Below, piece by piece: positions 7,248-12,630 of a stretch of DNA of 12,630 nt. The stretch lies in contig CACYEB010000208.1 in the NCBI GenBank assembly GCA_902773305.1, forward strand, positions 1 through 12,630, in the 5' to 3' direction. How positions within the stretch are numbered: the first letter of the stretch is position 1; each line of letters opens with the position of its first letter. The position numbers and the translations under genes were made by a program. Origin of the DNA: an uncultured Bacteroidia bacterium (GTDB taxonomy: Bacteria; Bacteroidota; Bacteroidia; Bacteroidales; UBA932). The notes under the pieces were generated by a model, which worked only from the letters and a program-made list of their open reading frames with translations, was not told the origin of the DNA and did no database searches.

Positions 7248-8897
7248 ATGAAACGAAAACTCTATCTCGCCCTTATTCTGGCACTTATATGCGCTCCGGT
7301 TTTATCGTATGCGCAACCGGCAGTGAAGGAATTCAAGGTCAAGCAGCGCTACCTTAATATTCCGATAGACAACGACCGCGACAGCAAGGAGCTGTTATTT
7401 ACGGCCAAAGGAGTGGATAGCCTCAGTGTGGATGTCTGCATTGCCCAGGGCGAGCCGAAGTATTGGATATATAAAGACCTGTCCCAGTATATGGGCAAGA
7501 AGCTTAAAATATCTTACGGCGGCGATGCGTCCGACCTTGAAAAGATGTTTCTGGCAGATACCGTTCTGGGTCAGAGCCTTTTCTATAAAGAGGCCAACCG
7601 GCCGCAGTTCCACTATTCGACCCGTCGCGGCTGGACCAACGATCCCAACGGAATGGTCTATTACAACGGAGAGTATCATCTTTATTACCAGCATAATCCC
7701 TATAGCACAGGCTGGGGTAATATGACCTGGGGCCACGCCGTCAGCCGCGATCTCGTACATTGGGAAGAACTTGGCGACGTGCTGTTCCCTGACAGGTTCG
7801 GCACGATGTTCTCCGGAAGCGCCGTGGTGGATTGGAAAAACACCAGCGGCTTCGGCACCAAGGCCTGTCCGTCCCCCATTGTGTATGCCTACACAACCCA
7901 CGCCCAGTGGCAGAAACAGTGCATCGCCTACAGCCTGGACAGCGGCCGTACACTCATCAAGTATGAAGGCAATCCTGTGGTTGATTCCCACGAAGCTGCC
8001 GGAAGCCATGAGACCCGCGACCCCCGCCTGCTCTGGTGGGGTGGTGAAGATGGCCACTGGGTTATGGCCCTTTTTGAAAAGGATGGCAACTCTATCTATA
8101 CCTCTGACGATCTGAAGTCCTGGACCTACCGCAGTCACGTCGCCGGCTTTGACGAGTGTCCCGATCTCTTCTGCCTCCCTGTGGACGGCAATAAAGACAA
8201 TATGAAATGGGTTACCCTGGGTGCCGCCGGCGTTTACATGATAGGCGATTTCGATGGCTATACGTTTACTCCGGAGAGCGGCAGGCATCAGTATACCCTG
8301 GGCTCTTTCTATGCCGCTCAGACCTTCAGCGACACCCCCGACGGCCGTTGTATCCAGATAGGCTGGGGGCGTATTTCCCACCCCGGAATGCCTTTCAACA
8401 GTCAGATGCAGCTTCCCACCGAACTCACGCTGGTCACCACCCGCGCCGGCATCCGTCTGTCCAGCAAACCGGTCAAGGAGGTTGGAACTCTTCTCCACAG
8501 GGCATATACCGCAAACGGTATTCTGTCACCCGAGGAGGCCAATAAGGTTCTCGCCAGATTTACCGATCCCAAGACGGGACTGCACATTAAGGCTACATTA
8601 AAGATGGATGCCTCCTGCTACACGGCCATCAAGATGAACGGCAAGGCATTCTTTACATACAGCCCCAGCTTCGGTCTCTTCAACGACAAATTTTATTCTA
8701 CCCAAGATATGGCAGGACTGGAATTCCCCGTCGAGTTGTTCATAGACCGCACGGGAGTTGAGGTGTTCGTGGATAACGGCCTCTATAGCTGGTCAGCTCA
8801 GCTGGTATGCGACAAGGATGTCCGCCTGTTCGAAATGGAAGGTTGGGCCCTGACTGTGCACGGCCTGGAAATAGACACCGTTGACAGTATCTGGTAG
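7248..8897 (+). CDS. secreted glycoside hydrolase family 32 (fructan hydrolase: levanase, inulinase or invertase type)
   Basis: The 549-residue product hydrolyses fructosyl bonds in levan, inulin or sucrose. It starts with a Sec signal peptide (KRK, hydrophobic core, LSYA|QP), with cleavage expected after about residue 22. There is no lipobox, so it is probably periplasmic or secreted, not a surface lipoprotein. An N-terminal module (about 24-115), probably the beta domain that precedes GH32 in many Bacteroidetes (DUF4980-like, from memory), comes before the five-bladed propeller. The three catalytic motifs are intact: GWTNDPNG (nucleophile D132), ETRDPR (transition-state D258) and DECPDLF (acid/base E303). 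A C-terminal beta-sandwich follows (about 400-549; ELFIDRTGVEVFVDNG). Linkage preference cannot be read by eye. It lies 12 bases after pyrC with no promoter in the gap, and no SusC/SusD-like, transporter or fructokinase gene is nearby. Confidence 0.94.
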   Translation: MKRKLYLALILALICAPVLSYAQPAVKEFKVKQRYLNIPIDNDRDSKELLFTAKGVDSLSVDVCIAQGEPKYWIYKDLSQYMGKKLKISYGGDASDLEKMFLADTVLGQSLFYKEANRPQFHYSTRRGWTNDPNGMVYYNGEYHLYYQHNPYSTGWGNMTWGHAVSRDLVHWEELGDVLFPDRFGTMFSGSAVVDWKNTSGFGTKACPSPIVYAYTTHAQWQKQCIAYSLDSGRTLIKYEGNPVVDSHEAAGSHETRDPRLLWWGGEDGHWVMALFEKDGNSIYTSDDLKSWTYRSHVAGFDECPDLFCLPVDGNKDNMKWVTLGAAGVYMIGDFDGYTFTPESGRHQYTLGSFYAAQTFSDTPDGRCIQIGWGRISHPGMPFNSQMQLPTELTLVTTRAGIRLSSKPVKEVGTLLHRAYTANGILSPEEANKVLARFTDPKTGLHIKATLKMDASCYTAIKMNGKAFFTYSPSFGLFNDKFYSTQDMAGLEFPVELFIDRTGVEVFVDNGLYSWSAQLVCDKDVRLFEMEGWALTVHGLEIDTVDSIW

Positions 8898-8900
8898 GGG

Positions 8901-9365
8901 CTAGATACACAGTCCGTAGTTTTGTTTCACCGGGTTCATTACAAACGAGCTTTGTATTGAACCCAGACTTTCTATACGCCCCAGTACATTCAATATGAAC
9001 TGGTTGTAGTATTTCATATCGGGGGCGTGGATCTTGAGCAGGTAGTCGTACTCGCCCGAAACGTTGTAGCACTCCGTCACTTCGGGTATCTCTTTGATTT
9101 TTGCAACAAAGTCGTCGGCGATGTCGGTGTTCAGCCGCTGCAACTTTACGCTGCAGAACACTATGAAGCCCAGGTTCAGTTTCTCTGCGTTAAGCACGGC
9201 GGTATATCTCTCTATGTATCCTTCGTTTTCCAGCCTTTTGAGTCTCTCATAGACAGGAGAGGGGGAGAGATGCACCTTGGCTGCCAATTCCTTGTTGGTT
9301 ATGCGGGCGTTCTCCTGAAGTGCCTTGAGTATGTTGATATCGATTTTATCTAAAGTGCCGGTCAT
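8901..9365 (-). CDS. Lrp/AsnC family transcriptional regulator
   Basis: This 154-residue DNA-binding protein has the standard two-part layout: an N-terminal winged helix-turn-helix (about 7-60; ITNKELAAKVHLSPSPVYERLKRLENEGYI) and a C-terminal RAM ligand-binding domain (about 65-150; GEYDYLLKIHAPDMKYYNQF). Lrp-type regulators form dimers and higher oligomers, bend DNA, and usually respond to an amino acid. The effector is not readable here. It sits head to head with metY, the first gene of a sulfur amino acid cluster, and shares a 46-bp symmetric control region with it. I infer it controls metY and itself, possibly in response to methionine, cysteine or a related metabolite. Its 3' end is three bases from the convergent GH32 gene. 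The start at 9365 is the only good Met before the HTH. Confidence 0.93.
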   Translation of the reverse strand: MTGTLDKIDINILKALQENARITNKELAAKVHLSPSPVYERLKRLENEGYIERYTAVLNAEKLNLGFIVFCSVKLQRLNTDIADDFVAKIKEIPEVTECYNVSGEYDYLLKIHAPDMKYYNQFILNVLGRIESLGSIQSSFVMNPVKQNYGLCI

Positions 9366-9394
9366 TTTTTGTGTCTTTCCAGATAATACTTTGG

Positions 9395-9440
9395 CAAAAA
9401 TAGTAATTATCGGTGATATTTTCTAATTATTCTATTTTTG
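9395..9440. promoter_or_regulatory. 46-bp symmetric divergent control region between the Lrp-type regulator and metY
   Basis: CAAAAATAG (9395-9403) and CTATTTTTG (9432-9440) are perfect 9-bp inverted repeats. Each contains TATTTTTG, a match to the TAnnTTTG -7 element. The left copy reads toward the regulator (- strand) and the right copy toward metY (+ strand). Between them are two TAATTAT copies (9404-9410 and 9424-9430) spaced exactly 20 bases, about two helical turns. The -33 elements are weak (TTAG on the - strand at 9423-9426; nothing clear for +), as expected for activator-dependent or regulated promoters. Because each promoter's -33 region would fall between the two -7 elements, polymerase could probably occupy only one at a time. 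Confidence 0.6.
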
Positions 9441-9471
9441 TTGGAATATAATCCTGCGGTTTGGACCTTTG
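9441..9471 (+). promoter_or_regulatory. second candidate promoter for metY
   Basis: TTG at 9441-9443, a 20-base spacer and GACCTTTG at 9464-9471 form a near match to the Bacteroidetes promoter; only the first T of TAnnTTTG is replaced by G. It would give a leader of about 22-25 bases before the ATG at 9498. It competes with the TATTTTTG element at 9433-9440 as the metY promoter; both may be used. Confidence 0.5.
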
Positions 9472-9497
9472 CGTCAGAAACAAAAACGAAAAGACAT

Positions 9498-10784
9498 ATG
9501 AGCACTTCCAAACTTCATTTTGAAACACTTCAGCTTCACGTAGGACAGGAAACCGCAGACCCCGCATCGGATGCTCGTGCGGTGCCTATTTATCAAACCG
9601 CATCTTATGTATTCCACAATTGCGAACACGCAGCTGCCAGATTCGGCCTTACCGATGCCGGTAATATTTACAGCCGCCTGACAAATACCACCCAGGATAT
9701 CTTCGAGCAGCGCATCGCCGCACTCGAGGGGGGCGTCGGGGCGTTGGCCGTGGCGTCCGGCGCCGCCGCCATCACATATTCCATATTGAACATAGCACGC
9801 GCGGGAGACCATATAGTGTCTTCTAAGAACATTTATGGCGGCACCTATGACCTGCTGCAGCACACTCTGGTGCCCTACGGTATCACTACGACTTTTGTGG
9901 ATGGCAGCGACATTGAAAACTTTGCCAAGGCCATCAGGAAAGAGACGAAGGCTATCTTCATAGAGACCCTGGGTAACCCCAACTCCAACATCACCGACAT
10001 AGAGAAAGTAGCCAAAGTCGCCCACGCTGCGGGTATCCCGCTTATCGTGGACAATACTTTTGCCACGCCGTATCTGCTCCGGCCCATTGAGCACGGCGCA
10101 GACATCGTGGTCCATTCAGCCACCAAGTTCATAGGCGGTCACGGTACTACTATAGGCGGTGTGATTGTGGATTCCGGCAAGTTCGACTGGAAGGCATCGG
10201 GCAAGTTTCCGCAGTTTACCCAGCCGGAAGAGAGTTATCACGGGATAGTGTTCGCCGATGCTGTGGGCTCTCTGGCCTATATCATCCGTGCCCGCGCCAT
10301 CCTGCTGCGCGATACCGGCTCCACCCTCTCGCCGGTAAGCGCTTTCATTTTCCTGCAGGGCCTGGAAACCCTCTCGCTCCGCGTTGAGAGGCACGTCTAT
10401 AATGCCCTCAAGGTGGTGGAATTCCTATCCAAGCATCCAAAGGTGATCCGGGTCAATCATCCTTCGCTGGCATCACATCCGGATAATGGCTTGTATGACA
10501 AGTATTTCCCTAATGGCGGCGGCTCTATCTTCACCTTTGAGATAGCCGGAGGACAGGAGGCTGCCTTCAAGTTCATCGACTCTTTGAAGATATTCTCGCT
10601 GCTGGCAAATGTGGCCGATGTCAAGTCTCTGGTGATACATCCCGCCACCACCACCCACTCCCAGCTTACCGACGCCGAACTGGCCGACCAGGGCATTTCC
10701 CGCAGCACCATCCGTCTTTCCATCGGCACCGAGCATATCGACGACCTGATCGACGATTTGTCCCAGGCGTTCGATGCGATTTAA
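9498..10784 (+). CDS. metY: O-acetylhomoserine sulfhydrylase / Cys-Met metabolism PLP enzyme
   Basis: The 428-residue cytoplasmic enzyme belongs to the Cys/Met metabolism PLP family. Its length and motifs fit O-acetylhomoserine (thiol)-lyase, which joins O-acetylhomoserine and sulfide to give homocysteine, the methionine precursor. Visible features are the N-terminal LQLHVGQE and PIYQTASYVF, the NIYSRLTNTT active-site segment, SGAAAITYSI, the VDNTFATPYL stretch and the PLP lysine K210 in HSATKFIGGHGT. The C-terminal SIGTEHIDDLIDDL is typical. Cystathionine gamma-synthase or gamma-lyase enzymes are usually about 380 residues, so MetY is the better call, though the substrate is inferred. I chose the ATG at 9498; the TTG at 9438 lies within the promoter region. 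It is followed 24 bases later by cysK, which supports a sulfide-fixing role. Confidence 0.9.
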   Translation: MSTSKLHFETLQLHVGQETADPASDARAVPIYQTASYVFHNCEHAAARFGLTDAGNIYSRLTNTTQDIFEQRIAALEGGVGALAVASGAAAITYSILNIARAGDHIVSSKNIYGGTYDLLQHTLVPYGITTTFVDGSDIENFAKAIRKETKAIFIETLGNPNSNITDIEKVAKVAHAAGIPLIVDNTFATPYLLRPIEHGADIVVHSATKFIGGHGTTIGGVIVDSGKFDWKASGKFPQFTQPEESYHGIVFADAVGSLAYIIRARAILLRDTGSTLSPVSAFIFLQGLETLSLRVERHVYNALKVVEFLSKHPKVIRVNHPSLASHPDNGLYDKYFPNGGGSIFTFEIAGGQEAAFKFIDSLKIFSLLANVADVKSLVIHPATTTHSQLTDAELADQGISRSTIRLSIGTEHIDDLIDDLSQAFDAI

Positions 10785-10803
10785 GTATATGATGCTATCT
10801 TTG
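10770..10803 (+). promoter_or_regulatory. candidate promoter of cysK
   Basis: TATCTTTG at 10796-10803 is an exact TAnnTTTG -7 element in the short gap after metY. The -33 element is poor: TTCG at 10770-10773 with a 22-base spacer is the best I see. The ATG of cysK begins six bases after the last base of the -7 element, repeating the arrangement before the glycosyltransferase at 5149. Read-through from metY is also likely. Confidence 0.5.
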
Positions 10804-10808
10804 CGGAT

Positions 10809-11744
10809 ATGGGAAAGATATACGACTCTGCACTGGATCTGGTGGGCGGCACGCCGCTGGTGCGCCTGAATGCCATCAGGGCTGAATACGGCCTGGGGGC
10901 TGATATCCTGGCGAAGGTGGAATATTTCAACCCGGCAGGAAGTGTCAAAGACCGCGTGGCCCTGGCTATGGTGCTTGACGCCGAAAACAAAGGGCTGCTG
11001 AAGCCCGGGGCTACCATAATCGAGCCTACCAGCGGCAATACCGGAGTAGGCCTGGCATTTGTGGCGTCGGTGCGGGGTTATCATCTCATCCTCACGATGC
11101 CCGATACGATGAGTGTGGAGAGGCGCAACCTGCTCAGTGCCCGGGGGGCCGAGCTGGTGCTTACCCCTGGCTCCGCCGGGATGAAGGGCGCCATCGCTAA
11201 AGCAGAGGAACTTCGCGACAACATCCCGGGCAGCATAATCCTTGGCCAGTTCGATAATCCCGCCAATCCCGATGCCCACTACCGCACCACGGGCACGGAG
11301 ATCTGGTCAGATACCGATGGAGCGGTGGATATCTTTGTGGCCGGGGCGGGCACAGGCGGTACAATCTCCGGCGTGGGGCGTGCCCTTAAGCAGCGCAAAC
11401 CCTCTGTAAAGATAGTTGCGGTAGAACCAGCCACCAGTGCGGTCTTGAGTGGCAATCCCGCCGGCCCCCACAAGATTCAGGGCATCGGAGCGGGTTTTGT
11501 CCCCGCCAACTTTGACCGCAGCGTGATAGATGAGATTCTCCCTGTATCCAACGAAGATGCATTTGCCGTCTCACGCGAATTGTCGGCCCTGGAGGGTTTG
11601 CTGGTAGGTATATCTTCGGGCGCAGCCGCAGCTGCCGCAATCGTCCTTGGGCAGCGGCCGGAAAACGAGGGCAAAACCATAGTGGCTCTGTTGCCCGACA
11701 CCGGCGAGCGCTACCTCTCGACGGAGCTTTTCGCCAAAGAATAA
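10809..11744 (+). CDS. cysK: cysteine synthase A (O-acetylserine sulfhydrylase)
   Basis: This 311-residue PLP enzyme makes cysteine from O-acetylserine and sulfide in the cytoplasm. Family motifs are clear: IGGTP-like VGGTPLVRL (about 12-20), the PLP lysine K47 in NPAGSVKDR, the substrate loop [12 protein letters not shown], the phosphate-binding [12 protein letters not shown], and [11 protein letters not shown] near the C-terminus. Length is normal for CysK. The start is fixed because the next Met lies beyond K47. Its substrate-making partner cysE follows 63 bases downstream, and metY precedes it by 24 bases. A CysM-type or cystathionine beta-synthase-like role is possible but less likely, given the classic CysK loop and the cysE neighbour. 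Confidence 0.95.
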   Translation: MGKIYDSALDLVGGTPLVRLNAIRAEYGLGADILAKVEYFNPAGSVKDRVALAMVLDAENKGLLKPGATIIEPTSGNTGVGLAFVASVRGYHLILTMPDTMSVERRNLLSARGAELVLTPGSAGMKGAIAKAEELRDNIPGSIILGQFDNPANPDAHYRTTGTEIWSDTDGAVDIFVAGAGTGGTISGVGRALKQRKPSVKIVAVEPATSAVLSGNPAGPHKIQGIGAGFVPANFDRSVIDEILPVSNEDAFAVSRELSALEGLLVGISSGAAAAAAIVLGQRPENEGKTIVALLPDTGERYLSTELFAKE

Positions 11745-11745
11745 T

Positions 11746-11775
11746 TTTGCAAGTTCGATATTTAAAGTACTTTTG
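11746..11775 (+). promoter_or_regulatory. Bacteroidetes-type promoter of cysE
   Basis: TTTG at 11746-11749, an 18-base spacer and TACTTTTG at 11768-11775 match the Bacteroidetes promoter pattern. The predicted transcript start, a few bases after 11775, falls inside the left arm of the hairpin at 11775-11800. cysE may therefore be transcribed separately from cysK. Confidence 0.65.
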
Positions 11776-11800
11776 CCGGACGGGTCTTTTCCCGCCCGGC
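11775..11800 (+). terminator. GC-rich hairpin between cysK and cysE, possible terminator or leader structure
   Basis: GCCGGACGGG (11775-11784) pairs with CCCGCCCGGC (11791-11800) around a TCTTTT loop; only one A-C mismatch breaks the 10-bp stem. The downstream bases TTTGCTT form a poor T-run, so termination of cysK transcripts would be partial at best. The stem ends seven bases before the cysE ATG and overlaps the end of the cysE -7 element, so it could instead affect cysE initiation. Confidence 0.5.
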
Positions 11801-11807
11801 TTTGCTT

Positions 11808-12563
11808 ATGAATGCATCTTTGGACAAGCGTGTACAGACAATTGTAAACCGTTGCAGGGCATTGTTGTTTCCTGACGTCTTTGCCGATGGCGGAGGGCAG
11901 TGGACCGCAGAGTGTCTCAAGTGCCTGCGGCAGGAACTCTCGGAGGTTGTCTCGCTCTGTTTCCGCTCGGCGGACCGCATGGGTGATGCCGATGCGGTAA
12001 CTTCTGCCTTTCTGGATGCGCTGCCGTCCCTACGCAAGACCCTGGACAAGGATGTGCTGGCTACCTATAACGGTGACCCTGCTGCGGAAAGCATAGCCGA
12101 GGTGATCCTCTGCTATCCCGGTATCCGCGCCATCTGCAGCTACCGTGTGGCGCATCTGCTGTTTCTTGCAGGAGTGCCTGTGCTGCCGCGCCTAATAACC
12201 GAAATCGCACACAGTGAGACCGGCATCGACATCCATCCCGCAGCCGCTATCGGCGCATCGTTTGCCATAGACCACGGTACTGGCGTAGTGATTGGCGAGA
12301 CGGCCATACTGGGTGATAATGTCAAACTGTATCAGGGCGTCACCCTTGGCGCAAAGAGTTTTCCGCTGGATGAGCAGGGCAATCCCGTGAAAGGAGTGCT
12401 CAGACACCCGGTTCTGGAAGACAATGTGATAGTCTATTCCAACGCCACCATACTCGGAAGGGTTACCATCGGCCACGATGCTGTAATCGGCGGCAATATA
12501 TGGGTCACTGAAGATGTGCCTGCATTTGCAAGGGTTGTCCAGTCTCCCAAAAAATATTTTTAA
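11808..12563 (+). CDS. cysE: serine O-acetyltransferase
   Basis: The 251-residue enzyme acetylates serine with acetyl-CoA to give O-acetylserine, the substrate of CysK encoded next door. An N-terminal helical domain (about 1-125; PGIRAICSYRVAHLL) precedes a left-handed beta-helix of hexapeptide repeats (about 130-240). The catalytic pair seen in E. coli CysE (D143, H158) is matched by D141 in GIDIHPAA and H156 in IDHGTG; VVIGETA and the GVTLGAKSF loop follow. I chose the ATG at 11808 over the TTG at 11802. The protein ends RVVQSPKKYF soon after the last repeats. The flexible tail with terminal Ile that inserts into the CysK active site in E. coli is missing, so the classical cysteine synthase complex may not form. 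Confidence 0.95.
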   Translation: MNASLDKRVQTIVNRCRALLFPDVFADGGGQWTAECLKCLRQELSEVVSLCFRSADRMGDADAVTSAFLDALPSLRKTLDKDVLATYNGDPAAESIAEVILCYPGIRAICSYRVAHLLFLAGVPVLPRLITEIAHSETGIDIHPAAAIGASFAIDHGTGVVIGETAILGDNVKLYQGVTLGAKSFPLDEQGNPVKGVLRHPVLEDNVIVYSNATILGRVTIGHDAVIGGNIWVTEDVPAFARVVQSPKKYF

Positions 12564-12568
12564 AAAGA

Positions 12569-12599
12569 TTTGTATGAAATAAAAAGATGTGTATCTTTG
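12569..12599 (+). promoter_or_regulatory. strong Bacteroidetes promoter for a gene beyond the window
   Basis: TTTG at 12569-12572, a 19-base spacer and TATCTTTG at 12592-12599 are an exact match to the Bacteroidetes consensus, the best in the window. It starts six bases after the cysE stop and reads out of the window on the + strand. No terminator for cysE is visible before it. Confidence 0.8.
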
Positions 12600-12630
12600 C
12601 AGTCCCTTTCGGAAGGAGGGGGGAAGTTGA
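12600..12630 (+). other. start of a 5' leader with a small hairpin and purine run
   Basis: This is the expected start of the transcript from the promoter ending at 12599. CCTT (12605-12608) and AAGG (12613-12616) can pair around a TCGG loop. They are followed by GAGGGGGGAAG, a purine run containing Shine-Dalgarno-like AGGAGG (12614-12619). No start codon is present before the window ends, so the gene is unknown. Confidence 0.4.

Noticed and set aside
7395..8498. 367-codon open frame on the - strand opposite the GH32 gene
   Set aside because: The GH32 frame carries a signal peptide and all three catalytic motifs; the antisense frame is Gly/Ala/Val-rich without any motif.
1..12630. Possible new defence, mobile or secondary-metabolite system
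   Set aside because: I looked for transposases, integrases, terminal repeats, CRISPR repeats, nucleases, toxin-antitoxin pairs and biosynthetic clusters on both strands and found none. All but one gene belongs to a known family, mostly housekeeping.

Overview
The window looks like ordinary chromosomal DNA from a member of the Bacteroidales with moderate GC content. Two things point there. Several genes are preceded by the Bacteroidetes promoter type (TTTG, about 19-20 bases, TAnnTTTG), and the proteins resemble Bacteroidales versions of their families. I cannot place it to genus. There are ten genes, packed tightly. I see no mobile element, CRISPR array, tRNA, rRNA or phage gene, and no gene-free stretch longer than about 135 bases.

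Left block (1-5130, + strand): the 3' part of a YgiQ-type radical SAM gene, a small acidic protein of unknown function, a ClC-type chloride channel/transporter with two CBS domains, and the RNA-binding protein Tex. The last three overlap one another and are probably co-transcribed. Middle block (5149-8897, + strand): a dolichyl-phosphate-mannose-synthase-like glycosyltransferase with a near-perfect promoter directly before its start codon, dihydroorotase PyrC (ATGA overlap), and a secreted family 32 glycoside hydrolase acting on fructans. The hydrolase has no fructan-utilisation partner genes in view.

Right block (8901-12563): a sulfur amino acid cluster. An Lrp/AsnC-type regulator on the - strand faces away from metY (homocysteine synthesis from O-acetylhomoserine and sulfide). 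Then come cysK (cysteine from O-acetylserine and sulfide) and cysE (makes O-acetylserine). The enzymes together fix sulfide into homocysteine and cysteine. The regulator and metY share a 46-bp symmetric control region with a promoter -7 element at each end. The last bases hold a strong promoter for a gene beyond the window.

I found no clearly new multi-gene system. The most interesting signals are regulatory: the interlocked divergent promoter between the regulator and metY, two promoters placed so close to their start codons that the mRNAs would be leaderless, a hairpin overlapping the cysE promoter, and a perfect 12-bp inverted repeat inside the ClC gene. At the protein level, the ClC lacks the usual internal proton glutamate and CysE lacks the C-terminal tail that normally docks into CysK.
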